Program-made: the position numbers and the translations under genes
DNA from: Oxalicibacterium flavum
Lineage (GTDB): Bacteria > Pseudomonadota > Gammaproteobacteria > Burkholderiales > Burkholderiaceae_D
Length of the DNA: 64,000 nt
Assembly: GCF_014635065.1 (NCBI RefSeq)
Contig: NZ_BMCG01000003.1
Location: forward strand, 186,001-250,000
Direction of reading: 5' to 3'
In this document: piece after piece, positions 33,868-43,208 of the stretch
How positions within the stretch are numbered: position 1 is the first letter of the stretch
Layout: every line of letters begins with the position of its first letter
Notes under the pieces: model-generated
Database searches by the model: none
Seen by the model: the letters and a program-made list of their open reading frames with translations, nothing else
What the model was told of the DNA's origin: nothing

Positions 33868-35426
33868 TGCTCAAATTCATGCGGGTGCTGAAAATCCTGC
33901 GCGTCGCATTGCGCTACGGTCTCGACGAGATCGTCATCTCCGGTCTCGCCATTCCGCGCACCGTGCGCGTGATGGATCGCCTGATGTTCTGGCGCGACCT
34001 GTCGGCGCCGCGCGGCGAGCGCCTGCGGCTGGCGCTGGAGGAACTGGGGCCGATCTTCGTCAAGTTCGGCCAGGTGCTGTCGACGCGGCGCGACCTGATG
34101 CCGATGGATATTGCCGACGAACTGGCGCGCCTGCAGGACCGCGTGCCGCCGTTTTCGTCGGACGTCGCCATCGCGCAGATCGTCAAGTCGCTGGGAGCGC
34201 ATCCGGACGAGCTGTTCGCGCGCTTCGAGCGCGAACCGGTCGCTTCGGCCTCGATCGCGCAGGTGCACTTTGCGCAGCTGCACAATGGCCGCGAGGTGGC
34301 GGTCAAGGTGCTGCGTCCCGGCATCAAGCGCTCGATCGACGACGACGTCGCGCTCATGCATATCGTCGCCAACATGATCGAGCGGCTGTGGGCCGACGGC
34401 AAGCGCCTGAAGCCGCGCGAGGTGGTGGCCGAATTCGACAAGTACCTGCACGACGAGCTCGACCTGATGCGCGAGGCGGCCAACGGCAGCCAGTTGCGCC
34501 GCAACTTCGTCGATTCCGAACTGCTGGTGGTGCCCGAGATGTTCTGGGATTTCTGCTCGACCTCGGTGATCACGATGGAACGCATGAACGGCATCCCGAT
34601 CTCGCAGACCGAACGCCTGATCGCGGCTGGCGTCGATCTCAAGAAGCTCTCGCGCGACGGTGTGGAGATTTTCTTCACGCAGGTGTTCCGCGACGGCTTC
34701 TTCCATGCCGACATGCATCCGGGGAACATCCTGGTCTCGACCGATCCGGCAACCTTCGGCCGCTACATCGCGCTCGACTTCGGCATCGTCGGTACGCTGA
34801 CCGATTTCGACAAGGATTACCTCGCGCAGAACTTCCTCGCCTTCTTCCGCCGCGACTACAAGCGCGTGGCCGAGGCGCACATCGAATCGGGCTGGGCGCC
34901 CAAGGAAACGCGCGTCGATGAACTCGAATCGGCGGTGCGCGCCTGCTGCGAACCGATCTTCGACCGTCCGCTGTCCGAGATTTCCTTCGGCCAGGTGCTG
35001 CTGCGCCTGTTCCAGACCTCGCGCCGTTTCAATGTCGAGGTGCAGCCGCAACTGGTGCTGCTGCAGAAGACGCTGCTGAACGTGGAAGGGCTCGGGCGCC
35101 AGCTCGATCCCGAGCTCGACCTCTGGAAGACCGCCAAGCCTTCGCTGGAAAAATGGATGAAGGAGCAGATCGGCTGGCGCGGTTTTCTCGAAAACCTGAA
35201 GACCGAGGCGCCGCGCTACAGCAAGCTGCTGCCGCAATTGCCGCGGCTCGCGCATCAGGCCCTGACCCAGGCCGCCGAGCCGCATCCCGACCATGCGGAA
35301 TTGCTCAGGCGCCTGCTGGAAGAGCAGCGGCGCACCAATCTCCTGCTGGGACTCGCCGTGTATTTCGGTGGCGGACTGATCGCCGGCGGCGTGCTGGTCC
35401 TGATCCTGTTTTCCCTGGCGGCCTAG
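33864..35426 (+). CDS. ubiB: UbiB, atypical kinase/ATPase of ubiquinone synthesis
   Basis: 520 residues. UbiB-specific features are the KxGQ motif in [16 protein letters not shown], the A-rich loop [18 protein letters not shown] (ATP lysine), HADMHPGN and LDFGIVG (metal-binding Asp). Two C-terminal transmembrane helices end the protein. It is required for coenzyme Q synthesis, probably by ATP-driven handling of lipid precursors at the inner membrane. Two adjacent ATG codons (33864, 33867) are possible starts; the first overlaps the ubiJ stop. Confidence 0.95.
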   Translation: MMLKFMRVLKILRVALRYGLDEIVISGLAIPRTVRVMDRLMFWRDLSAPRGERLRLALEELGPIFVKFGQVLSTRRDLMPMDIADELARLQDRVPPFSSDVAIAQIVKSLGAHPDELFARFEREPVASASIAQVHFAQLHNGREVAVKVLRPGIKRSIDDDVALMHIVANMIERLWADGKRLKPREVVAEFDKYLHDELDLMREAANGSQLRRNFVDSELLVVPEMFWDFCSTSVITMERMNGIPISQTERLIAAGVDLKKLSRDGVEIFFTQVFRDGFFHADMHPGNILVSTDPATFGRYIALDFGIVGTLTDFDKDYLAQNFLAFFRRDYKRVAEAHIESGWAPKETRVDELESAVRACCEPIFDRPLSEISFGQVLLRLFQTSRRFNVEVQPQLVLLQKTLLNVEGLGRQLDPELDLWKTAKPSLEKWMKEQIGWRGFLENLKTEAPRYSKLLPQLPRLAHQALTQAAEPHPDHAELLRRLLEEQRRTNLLLGLAVYFGGGLIAGGVLVLILFSLAA

Positions 35427-35526
35427 AAAAAGCGGCGCTGGCCGCGAGCGGGCATTGTTTTCGCTTGATTTCCTGGAAAACGCACTTTATTTGCGCGGCG
35501 GTTTGGCGGCCTCCGGGCCGCGAGTT

Positions 35527-35535
35527 TGCTACAAT
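35527..35535 (+). promoter_or_regulatory. Candidate extended -10 promoter of the polyamine transporter operon
   Basis: TGCTACAAT at 35527-35535 fits an extended -10 (TGnTACAAT). It lies 46 bp upstream of potA, after an AT-rich stretch. AGGA at 35574-35577 is the probable ribosome-binding site. Confidence 0.5.
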
Positions 35536-35581
35536 TGCCCGGTTTTTTTAACCCTCCGATCTCCTCGCGGCCCAGGAAATA

Positions 35582-36682
35582 ATGGCGCTTCTCGAAATTC
35601 GCAATCTCAGCCGTCGTTTCGGCGATTACATGGCAGTCGATAACATCAGCCTTTCGATCGAGGCGGGCGAGTTCTTCACGCTGCTTGGTCCTTCGGGTTG
35701 CGGCAAGACCACGCTGCTGCGCATGATCGCCGGTTTCGATGCGCCGGATGCCGGGCAGATCCTGCTCGACTGCGTCGATCTGACCGGCGTGCCGCCCGAG
35801 CGGCGTCCGGTGCGTACCGTGTTCCAGAACTATGCGCTGTTCCCGCACATGACGGTGGCGCAGAACATCGCGTTCCCGCTCGAGATGGCGAATACGCCGA
35901 AGTCCGAGATCAAGGGCAAGGTCGATGAGGCGCTGGAAGACGTGCGCCTGATGGGATTCGCGCAGCGTTTCCCGCACGAACTGTCGGGAGGCCAGCGCCA
36001 GCGCGTTTCCATCGCGCGCGCGCTGGTCACGCATCCCAAGCTGCTGCTGCTCGACGAACCGCTGTCGGCGCTCGATGCGCAGCTGCGCGAACAGATGCAG
36101 ATCGAACTGATCAACCTGCAGAAGGAAGTCGGCATCACCTTCATCTACGTCACGCACGACCAGGCAGAGGCGCTGGCGTTGTCGCACCGCATCGCGGTCA
36201 TGAACCGTGGGCAGGTCGAGCAGCTCGACGAACCGACGCGCATCTACAGCTATCCGACAAGCCGCTTCGTGGCGGATTTCATCGGCACCTGCAATCTGTT
36301 CGACGGCACCGTCACGCAGATCGACGGCAACATCATGTGGCTGGACGTGCCGGGCATGGGCGCGGTCAAGGCATCCGCGGTTGCCGGTGCACGCGTCGGC
36401 CTGCGCGGCACGATCGCGCTGCGTCCAGAGAAAACGCTGGTCAGCGCCGAGATCGTGCGCGGCGTGCCGGATGAAAACCACTTCGACGGCCACGTCAAGG
36501 AACTGCTCTACATGGGCGGCGTGACCGTTTATATCGTCGAGACCGACGGCGGCGCGCGGCTCGAGACCATGCTGGCCAATTCCGCCATCGGCCGCCCGCG
36601 CTTCTTCGAGGTCGGCGACGCGGTTGACGTCGCCTGGCGTATCGACGCCGGACATTTCATCGTCGAACCCGATCATGAGTGA
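35582..36682 (+). CDS. potA: Polyamine ABC transporter ATPase
   Basis: 366 residues. It energises uptake of spermidine or putrescine. Walker A GPSGCGKTT is at 36-44, Q-loop VFQNYALFPHMTV follows, ABC signature LSGGQRQR, Walker B LLLLDEPLSALD, H-loop VTHDQ; a C-terminal TOBE domain (about 280-360) is present. It begins a four-gene operon with two permeases and the binding protein and overlaps the first permease by 8 bp. PotG of a putrescine system is an equally good name. Confidence 0.92.
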   Translation: MALLEIRNLSRRFGDYMAVDNISLSIEAGEFFTLLGPSGCGKTTLLRMIAGFDAPDAGQILLDCVDLTGVPPERRPVRTVFQNYALFPHMTVAQNIAFPLEMANTPKSEIKGKVDEALEDVRLMGFAQRFPHELSGGQRQRVSIARALVTHPKLLLLDEPLSALDAQLREQMQIELINLQKEVGITFIYVTHDQAEALALSHRIAVMNRGQVEQLDEPTRIYSYPTSRFVADFIGTCNLFDGTVTQIDGNIMWLDVPGMGAVKASAVAGARVGLRGTIALRPEKTLVSAEIVRGVPDENHFDGHVKELLYMGGVTVYIVETDGGARLETMLANSAIGRPRFFEVGDAVDVAWRIDAGHFIVEPDHE

Positions 36683-37607
36683 CGCGGTAGCCAAGCCCGA
36701 GGCGAGCGCAGCGGCCGGCGGTTCGGCACGCGCCTCCTCGCTGGCCCGCTGGCTGATCAGCGGACCGCCGCTGCTCTACCTGCTGGTGTTCTTCGCGGTG
36801 CCGACGCTGATCATGGCATTCGCCGCCTTCCGCTATCCGGGCGACTACGGCGGACTGGCGCCGATCTTCACCGAGGACGGCCAGCTCGACCTGACGCTGG
36901 AAAGCTTCCAGGCCGTGTTCTCGAGCTCGATCTACCTGGCGATCTTCCTCAAGTCGCTGCTGTACGCGCTGATCACCACGCTGGTCTGCATCGCCATGGC
37001 CTATCCGGTCGCGCTGCTGATCGCGCGCAGTCCGCGCAAGTGGCGCAACCTGCTGGTGCTGCTGGTGATCCTGCCTTTCTGGAGCAACTTCCTGATCCGC
37101 ATCTATGCGTGGATGATCATTCTCGGCCCGCAATCGCTGTTCACGCGCGGGCTCAACGCCGTGCTCGGCACCTTCGGCTTCGAGCCGGTCTCGCTGCTCT
37201 ATAGTGCGTTCGCGGTCATCGTCGGCCTGGTCTATGTGCACCTGCCGTTCATGGTGCTGCCGCTGTACGCCAATCTCGAGAAGCACGACCCGGCACTGCT
37301 CGACGCCGCGCAGGACCTCGGCGCCAATGCCTGGCAGCGCTTCTGGCGCATCACCTTCCCGCTCTCGCTGCCCGGGGTGGTGGCCGGCTCGGCGCTGGTG
37401 TTCATTCCGGCGCTCGGCATCTTCGCCGTGTCCGATATCCTCGGCGGCACCGACGGCATCATGATCGGCAACGTCATCAAGCAGCAGTTCCTCGAGTCGC
37501 GCGACTGGCCGTTCGGCAGCGTGCTGTCGGTCATGCTGACGGTGGCGGCGCTGGCGGCGGCCGGACTCGCCGCGCTGCTGGCGCGCCCGCGCAGGAGGGC
37601 GGCATGA
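36675..37607 (+). CDS. potB: Polyamine ABC transporter permease (PotB/PotH)
   Basis: 310 residues, six transmembrane segments, with the EAA loop as LLDAAQDLGANAWQRFWRITFPLSLPG. An Ala/Ser-rich cytoplasmic N-terminus (about 30 residues) precedes the first helix. The ATG at 36675 overlaps potA by 8 bp; an in-frame upstream start at 36624 lies deeper in potA and is less likely. It forms the channel with the next permease. Confidence 0.92.
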   Translation: MSDAVAKPEASAAAGGSARASSLARWLISGPPLLYLLVFFAVPTLIMAFAAFRYPGDYGGLAPIFTEDGQLDLTLESFQAVFSSSIYLAIFLKSLLYALITTLVCIAMAYPVALLIARSPRKWRNLLVLLVILPFWSNFLIRIYAWMIILGPQSLFTRGLNAVLGTFGFEPVSLLYSAFAVIVGLVYVHLPFMVLPLYANLEKHDPALLDAAQDLGANAWQRFWRITFPLSLPGVVAGSALVFIPALGIFAVSDILGGTDGIMIGNVIKQQFLESRDWPFGSVLSVMLTVAALAAAGLAALLARPRRRAA

Positions 37608-38380
37608 GCCGGATGCGTCATTCGCTGCTGCTGACGACCAGCGCGGTGCTGGTCTATGCCTTCCTCTACGTGCCGCTGGCGATCGTGGTGCTGTATTCGT
37701 TCAACGATTCGCGCCTGAATGCCGAGTGGGTCGGCTTTACGCTCGACTGGTACCGGCAGCTGTTCAACAACCAGGAAATGCTGCGCGCGGCCGGCAATTC
37801 GCTGGTCATCGCGCTGATGTCGAGCGCCGTCTCCACCGTGCTCGGCACCATGGCCGGCTTTGCGCTGCATCGCTACAAGGTCAAGGCGCTGCAGATCCTG
37901 GTGCTGACGCCGATCGCGATTCCCGAAATCCTGGTCGGCGTGTCGCTGCTGATCTTCTTCGTGATGCTGAACATGACACTCGGCATGCTGTCGATCACGC
38001 TCGCGCACATCGCGTTCAGCCTCGGCTTCGTCGCCATCGTCGTGCAGTCACGCCTGTCCGGCATGGACGAAAGCCTGACCGAAGCCGCGCGCGACTGCGG
38101 TGCCACGCCGTGGCAGGCCTTCCGCCGCGTGACGCTGCCGCTGATCATGCCGGGCGTGGTGGCGGGCGCGCTGATGGCCTTCACGCTGTCGATCGACGAT
38201 TTCGTGATCACCTTCTTCACCGCCGGTGCCAACACGCAGACGCTGCCGCTGCAGATCTATTCGATGATCAAGATCGCGGTCACGCCCGAGGTCAATGCGA
38301 TCTCGACGCTGCTGATGGCGCTGACGCTGGTGCTGATCGTGATCGCCTCCAAGCTGTCGCCCAACGCCTTCCGTTCATAA
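37604..38380 (+). CDS. potC: Polyamine ABC transporter permease (PotC/PotI)
   Basis: 258 residues, six transmembrane segments and the EAA loop LTEAARDCGATPWQAFRRVTLPLIMPG. VLYSFNDSRLNAEWVGFTLDWY after the first helix is typical of PotC/PotI. Its start overlaps the previous stop by ATGA. Second half of the permease heterodimer. Confidence 0.93.
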   Translation: MSRMRHSLLLTTSAVLVYAFLYVPLAIVVLYSFNDSRLNAEWVGFTLDWYRQLFNNQEMLRAAGNSLVIALMSSAVSTVLGTMAGFALHRYKVKALQILVLTPIAIPEILVGVSLLIFFVMLNMTLGMLSITLAHIAFSLGFVAIVVQSRLSGMDESLTEAARDCGATPWQAFRRVTLPLIMPGVVAGALMAFTLSIDDFVITFFTAGANTQTLPLQIYSMIKIAVTPEVNAISTLLMALTLVLIVIASKLSPNAFRS

Positions 38381-38413
38381 CCTGTTCCTGATTTCATTTG
38401 CCGGGGATTCGCC

Positions 38414-39475
38414 ATGAAAAAACTGTTTGCCGTCCTTTCTCTCCTGCTGCTCGGCGCCTCGGCGCAGGCGCAGGACAAGCTGCATCTCTACAACTGGAAC
38501 AACTACCTCGGCGAGGAAACCGCCAAGCGCTTCGAGGCATCGTGCAAGTGCCAGCTCGTGCAGAGCTACTACGGCGACAACGAGGAAATGCTGGCCAAGC
38601 TGGCAGCCGGCGCCAAGGGTTACGACCTGCTGGTGCCGACCGGTAATGCGCTGCAGTCTCTGATCAAGCAGAACGCCTTGCAGCCACTCGACAAGAAGCA
38701 GCTGCCCAACCTGAAGAACCTGAATCCGCAGATGATGGATACCCAGTTCGACAAGGGCAACCAGTACTCGGTGCCGTATGCCTACACGATCACGCTGCTC
38801 GGCTACAACGAGCAGAAGATGAAGGAACTCGGCATCACCGTCGATAGCTGGGCCGCGATCTTCGACCCGGCCATCCTCGCCAAGATCAAGGGCAAGGTCA
38901 CGGTGCTCGATTCGGCCAACGAGCTGATGGCAGCCGCCATGAAATATCTCGGTTACTCGATCAACGACACCGACGAGAAGAAATGGCAGGAAGCTAAAAA
39001 CGTGATCCTCAAGGCCAAGCCGTACTGGGCCGCTTTCAACGGCACCAGCTACATCAAGGGCCTGACGGTCGGCGACATCTGGCTGGTGCACGGCTATTCG
39101 AACGATATCTATCAGGCTGACGAGGACGCCAAGGCGGCCGGCCGCAAGTTCCGCATCCGCCACGCGCTGCCGAAGGAGGGCGCCTCGATGTCGATCGACA
39201 GCCTGGTGATCCCCAAGGATGCGCCGCGCCCCGACCTCGCGCACAAGTTCATCAACTTCATCCTCGACGGCAAGAATGGCGCTGAGCTGAGCAACCTGGT
39301 CGGCTCGGGCAGCCCGAACAAGGCATCCGTTCCCTTCATCAAGCCCGAGATCGCCAAGAACCCGGCGATCTTCCCGGATGCAGCCACCACCGCCAGGCTG
39401 GAAATGCTGAACGACCTCAACAGCCGCCAGCGCCGCACGCTGAACCGCATCTGGACCGAGATTCGCGCACGCTGA
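38414..39475 (+). CDS. potD: Polyamine ABC transporter substrate-binding protein (PotD/PotF)
   Basis: 353 residues. The signal peptide ends after about residue 19 (AQA). The mature protein starts DKLHLYNWNNYLGEETAKRFE, the signature of periplasmic polyamine-binding proteins; YDLLVPTGNALQ and YGYNEQKM-like segments follow. Aromatic and acidic residues for binding the polyamine chain are expected from the family, but substrate preference (putrescine or spermidine) cannot be read. It closes the operon and is followed by a strong terminator. Confidence 0.92.
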   Translation: MKKLFAVLSLLLLGASAQAQDKLHLYNWNNYLGEETAKRFEASCKCQLVQSYYGDNEEMLAKLAAGAKGYDLLVPTGNALQSLIKQNALQPLDKKQLPNLKNLNPQMMDTQFDKGNQYSVPYAYTITLLGYNEQKMKELGITVDSWAAIFDPAILAKIKGKVTVLDSANELMAAAMKYLGYSINDTDEKKWQEAKNVILKAKPYWAAFNGTSYIKGLTVGDIWLVHGYSNDIYQADEDAKAAGRKFRIRHALPKEGASMSIDSLVIPKDAPRPDLAHKFINFILDGKNGAELSNLVGSGSPNKASVPFIKPEIAKNPAIFPDAATTARLEMLNDLNSRQRRTLNRIWTEIRAR

Positions 39476-39497
39476 CGTTTGTTATTGTGGAAATGAT

Positions 39498-39525
39498 ATG
39501 GCCGGCGTGAGCCGGCCATTGTTTT
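39498..39525 (+). terminator. Terminator of the polyamine transporter operon
   Basis: ATGGCCGGC (39498-39506), tetraloop GTGA, GCCGGCCAT (39511-39519), then TGTTTTT. Perfect 9-bp stem, 22 bp after the potD stop. Confidence 0.88.
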
Positions 39526-39645
39526 TGAATTCGTGCAAAGTGCGGAACGTGCCGCGTTAATAAGGGTGCAACGGAAGACGATATGCGTCTTTCTGTCTGT
39601 CGCAAACGCCGATTCTGTCGGTCGTAAAACCCGAAAATGTAGTCG

Positions 39646-39668
39646 AAACCCTTTATAATGCAGGGTTT
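39646..39668 (+). promoter_or_regulatory. Candidate promoter of the FmdB-DUF502-aspS unit, inside an inverted repeat
   Basis: TATAAT at 39654-39659 lies between perfect 7-bp inverted arms AAACCCT (39646-39652) and AGGGTTT (39662-39668). No good -35 is seen. AGGAAG at 39683-39688 is the ribosome-binding site for the following gene. The arms could be an operator straddling the -10 box. Confidence 0.5.
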
Positions 39669-39694
39669 TGTACGATTTCTGCAGGAAGTGTGCG

Positions 39695-39967
39695 ATGCCG
39701 ATCTATGCCTACCGCTGTGTTGAATGCGATTTCGCCAAGGACGTGCTGCAAAGGATGTCCGACCCCGTGCTGACCGATTGCCCGACTTGCGGCAAGCCCG
39801 GTTTTCGCAAGCAGGTGACGGCGGCCGGTTTCCAGCTCAAGGGCACCGGCTGGTACGCCACGGATTTCAAGAATGCAGGCAGCAAGCCGGCCGCGAAGAG
39901 CGATACGGCTCCGGCCTCGGCAGCGCCCGCGGCCACGCCGGCAGCGCCTGCCGCAGACGCTGCCTGA
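39695..39967 (+). CDS. FmdB-type zinc ribbon regulatory protein
   Basis: 90 residues. MPIYAYRCVECDF with CPTCGKPGFRKQV gives a four-cysteine zinc ribbon (CxxC...CxxC), the FmdB/CxxC_CxxC_SSSS family, here followed by an Ala/Pro-rich tail. Despite the family name, a regulatory role is not proven for most members. The ATG at 39695 matches the conserved start and has AGGAAG 6 nt upstream. It precedes DUF502 and aspS, the arrangement common in Burkholderiales. Confidence 0.88.
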   Translation: MPIYAYRCVECDFAKDVLQRMSDPVLTDCPTCGKPGFRKQVTAAGFQLKGTGWYATDFKNAGSKPAAKSDTAPASAAPAATPAAPAADAA

Positions 39968-39989
39968 CCAATTTTCGACTGAACAAGCC

Positions 39990-40634
39990 ATGCGCAAATA
40001 TTTCATCACCGGCCTGCTGATCCTGCTGCCCCTGGCGATCACGCTGTGGGTATTGAACCTCATCATCAGCACCATGGACCAGTCGCTGCTGTTGCTGCCG
40101 GCACGCTGGCAGCCGGAGGTGCTGTTCGGCTTCCGCATTCCGGGACTGGGCACCATCCTGACGCTGCTGATCATCTTCCTGATCGGACTGGCGACGCGCA
40201 ACTTCATCGGCAACAAGGTGGTGGAAATCTGGGAAAGCATCCTGCGCCGCATCCCGATCTTCAATGCCATCTATTCGAGCGTCAAGCAGGTCTCGGACAC
40301 GCTGTTCTCGTCGTCCGGCAATGCCTTCCGCAAGGCGCTGCTGGTGCAGTACCCGCGCCACGGCTCGTGGACCATCGCGTTCCAGACCGGCACGCCGGGC
40401 GGCGACGTGCGCAATCACCTGACCGGCGACTACGTCAGCGTCTATGTGCCGACCACGCCTAACCCGACTTCCGGCTTCTTCCTGATGATGCCGGCGGCCG
40501 ACGTGATCGAGCTCGACATGAGCGTCGACGAGGCGCTCAAGTACATCGTGTCCATGGGCGTGGTCACGCCTGGCCATTTCGAGAAGTCGCGCATTCTCGA
40601 TCCCAAGAAGAATGCGGCCGGCCCGCTGCCTTAA
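39990..40634 (+). CDS. DUF502 membrane protein
   Basis: 214 residues. Two N-terminal transmembrane helices (about 4-28 and 52-72), then a cytoplasmic or periplasmic beta-rich domain with RRIPIFNAIYSSVKQVSDTLF and VYVPTTPNPTSGFFLMMP, characteristic of DUF502 (COG2928). Function unknown; plant relatives are linked to vesicle traffic. It sits 22 bp after the zinc ribbon gene and 58 bp before aspS, probably in one transcript. Confidence 0.9.
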   Translation: MRKYFITGLLILLPLAITLWVLNLIISTMDQSLLLLPARWQPEVLFGFRIPGLGTILTLLIIFLIGLATRNFIGNKVVEIWESILRRIPIFNAIYSSVKQVSDTLFSSSGNAFRKALLVQYPRHGSWTIAFQTGTPGGDVRNHLTGDYVSVYVPTTPNPTSGFFLMMPAADVIELDMSVDEALKYIVSMGVVTPGHFEKSRILDPKKNAAGPLP

Positions 40635-40692
40635 CCCTTGCACGCTGCCGTGATCGGCGGCAGATCAAACACTGAAAACCGGAACCACAATC

Positions 40693-42498
40693 ATGTCTAT
40701 GCGAACTCAATACTGCGGCCTCACCACCGAAGCGCTGCTCGGCCAAACCGTCAGCCTGTGCGGCTGGGTCCATCGTCGCCGCGATCACGGCGGCGTCATC
40801 TTCATCGACCTGCGCGATCGCGAAGGTCTGGTGCAGGTGGTCTGCGATCCCGACCGCGCCGACGTGTTCGGCAAGGCCGAGTCGGTGCGCAACGAGTTCT
40901 GCCTGCGCATCACCGGCCTGGTGCGCAACCGTCCGGAAGGCACGACCAACGCCAACCTGAAGTCCGGCAAGATCGAAGTGCTCGCGCAGGAACTGGAAAT
41001 CCTGAACGCATCGGTCACGCCGCCGTTCCAGCTCGACGACGACAACCTGTCGGAAACCACGCGCCTCACGCACCGCGTGCTGGACCTGCGCCGCCCGCAG
41101 ATGCAGAACAACCTGCGCCTGCGCTACCGCGTGGCGATGGAAGTGCGCAAGTTCCTCGACGAGAACGGCTTCATCGACATCGAAACGCCGATGCTGACCA
41201 AATCGACGCCCGAAGGCGCGCGCGACTACCTGGTGCCGTCGCGCGTCAACGCCGGCAACTTCTTCGCGCTGCCGCAGTCGCCGCAGCTGTTCAAGCAGTT
41301 GCTGATGGTCGCCAACTTCGACCGCTACTACCAGATCACCAAGTGCTTCCGCGACGAAGACCTGCGCGCCGACCGCCAGCCCGAGTTCACGCAGATCGAC
41401 TGCGAAACCTCGTTCATGAGCGAGCAGGAAATCCGCGACCTGTTCGAGGACATGATCCGTCTCGTGTTCAAAAAGGTGCTGGACGTCGAACTGCCGAATC
41501 CGTTCCCGGTCATGGACTACGCGACCGCGATGGGCCTCTACGGCTCCGACAAGCCGGACATGCGCGTCAAGCTGCAGTTCACCGAACTGACCGACGTCAT
41601 GAAGGACGTCGATTTCAAAGTCTTCTCGGGCGCCGCCAACATGGAGAACGGCCGCGTGGTCGCGCTGCGCGTGCCGGGCGGCGGTGTCATGCCGCGTTCC
41701 GAGATCGACGCCTACACGCAGTTCGTCGCCATTTATGGTGCCAAGGGTCTGGCCTACATCAAGGTCAACGAGAAGGCGAAAGGCCGTGACGGCCTGCAGT
41801 CGCCGATCGTCAAGAACATCCACGATGCCGCATTGACGAAGATTCTCGAGCTGACGGAAGCGGAAGACGGCGATCTGATCTTCTTCGGCGCCGACAAGGC
41901 CAAGGTCGTCAACGACGCCATCGGCGCGCTGCGCGTGAAGATCGGTCACAGCGAATTCGGCCGCAAGGGTGGCCTGTTCGACGATGACTGGCGTCCGCTG
42001 TGGGTGGTTGACTTCCCGATGTTCGAATTCGACGAAGACAACCAGCGCTGGACCGCAGTTCACCATCCGTTCACCGCGCCGAAGGACGGCCACGAAGACC
42101 TGATGGAAGGCAATCCGGGCAAGTGCCTGGCGAAAGCCTACGACATGGTGCTCAACGGCTGGGAGCTCGGCGGCGGCTCGGTGCGTATCCATCGTGCGGA
42201 CGTGCAGAGCAAGGTGTTCAACGCGCTCAAGATCGGTGCCGAGGAAGCGCAGCTCAAGTTCGGCTTCCTGCTCGACGCGCTGCAGTACGGAGCGCCGCCG
42301 CATGGCGGCCTGGCCTTCGGCCTCGACCGCCTGGTGACCATGATGGCCGGCGCCGAATCGATCCGCGACGTGATCGCCTTCCCGAAAACCCAGCGCGCGC
42401 AATGCCTGCTGACGCAGGCGCCGTCCGAGGTCGACGAGAAGCAGCTGCGCGAACTGCACATCCGCCTGCGCAACGTCGAGCCGGCGGTCAAGGCGTAA
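40693..42498 (+). CDS. aspS: Aspartyl-tRNA synthetase
   Basis: 601 residues, bacterial-type class II AspRS. An N-terminal OB-fold anticodon-binding domain ([21 protein letters not shown]), motif 2 [19 protein letters not shown], a GAD insertion domain (about 290-420) and motif 3 GLAFGLDRL are all visible. It charges tRNA-Asp; whether it also misacylates tRNA-Asn depends on the rest of the genome. It is followed by a palindromic terminator. Confidence 0.97.
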   Translation: MSMRTQYCGLTTEALLGQTVSLCGWVHRRRDHGGVIFIDLRDREGLVQVVCDPDRADVFGKAESVRNEFCLRITGLVRNRPEGTTNANLKSGKIEVLAQELEILNASVTPPFQLDDDNLSETTRLTHRVLDLRRPQMQNNLRLRYRVAMEVRKFLDENGFIDIETPMLTKSTPEGARDYLVPSRVNAGNFFALPQSPQLFKQLLMVANFDRYYQITKCFRDEDLRADRQPEFTQIDCETSFMSEQEIRDLFEDMIRLVFKKVLDVELPNPFPVMDYATAMGLYGSDKPDMRVKLQFTELTDVMKDVDFKVFSGAANMENGRVVALRVPGGGVMPRSEIDAYTQFVAIYGAKGLAYIKVNEKAKGRDGLQSPIVKNIHDAALTKILELTEAEDGDLIFFGADKAKVVNDAIGALRVKIGHSEFGRKGGLFDDDWRPLWVVDFPMFEFDEDNQRWTAVHHPFTAPKDGHEDLMEGNPGKCLAKAYDMVLNGWELGGGSVRIHRADVQSKVFNALKIGAEEAQLKFGFLLDALQYGAPPHGGLAFGLDRLVTMMAGAESIRDVIAFPKTQRAQCLLTQAPSEVDEKQLRELHIRLRNVEPAVKA

Positions 42499-42528
42499 CT
42501 GCCCGTCGAGGTTTTTGCGGCATAATCG

Positions 42529-42560
42529 AAAGGCGCGGAATTCCGCGCCTTTTGTTTTTT
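42529..42560 (+). terminator. 24-bp perfect palindrome terminator between aspS and nudB
   Basis: AAAGGCGCGGAA followed by its exact reverse complement (42529-42552), then TGTTTTTT. It can fold to a 10-bp stem with an AATT loop. CATAAT at 42521-42526 just before it could be a -10 box for nudB, whose ATG is only 26 bp after the T-run; if so the hairpin would lie in the nudB leader. Confidence 0.8.
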
Positions 42561-42585
42561 GTACGTTGCAGCCTGTCCATTCACC

Positions 42586-43083
42586 ATGTCCGACGAAACA
42601 CAGAAGACCTACAAGATTCCGGAATCGGTACTCGTCGTCATCCACACCGCGCAACTCGAGGTGCTGCTGCTGGAGCGCGCCGACCGCCCGGGATTCTGGC
42701 AGTCCGTGACCGGGTCGCGCGATACGCCGGAAGAGTCGCTGAGCGCGACCGCGGTGCGCGAGGTGGAGGAAGAGACGGGCATCCGGATCGGCGCGGCGCA
42801 AACGCAAGGGCAGGCGACGGTCCCGCCATCTGCCTTGCGCGACTGGCAACTTTCCAACGTCTATGAAATCTATCCGGTGTGGCGGCATCGCTACGCACCG
42901 GGCGTGACGCGCAACACCGAGCATGTATTCGGCCTGCAGGTGCCGCGCGACATTGTGGTGCAACTGGCGCCGCGCGAGCATCTGCAATCGGCCTGGCTGC
43001 CGTGGCGCGAGGCGGCCGATCGCTGTTTCTCGGCCTCCAACGCGGAAGCGATCCTGCAATTGCCGACGCGTATCAGCCGGTGA
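42586..43083 (+). CDS. nudB: Dihydroneopterin triphosphate diphosphatase
   Basis: 165 residues. The Nudix box fits G-x5-E-x7-REVxEExGI (GSRDTPEESLSATAVREVEEETGI region, about 52-75). KIPESVLVVIHT at the start and the downstream-of-aspS location are typical of NudB/NtpA, which removes pyrophosphate from dihydroneopterin triphosphate in folate synthesis. The ATG at 42586 matches the family start better than one nine codons upstream. Confidence 0.9.
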   Translation: MSDETQKTYKIPESVLVVIHTAQLEVLLLERADRPGFWQSVTGSRDTPEESLSATAVREVEEETGIRIGAAQTQGQATVPPSALRDWQLSNVYEIYPVWRHRYAPGVTRNTEHVFGLQVPRDIVVQLAPREHLQSAWLPWREAADRCFSASNAEAILQLPTRISR

Positions 43084-43208
43084 AACAGCGCCCCTGATGT
43101 GAGGCAGCGAACGGAAGCGCGGCGTCCCCCTGCGGACAATGCTGAATGTGCATCTTGAATAATGCGCGAGTGGCACTACATGGAAAAACAACGGCTCATG
43201 CAACGTGT

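Noticed and set aside
40564-43203. Long minus-strand open frame antisense to aspS and nudB
   Set aside because: Covers three unrelated plus-strand genes and intergenic hairpins, so it cannot be a real gene.
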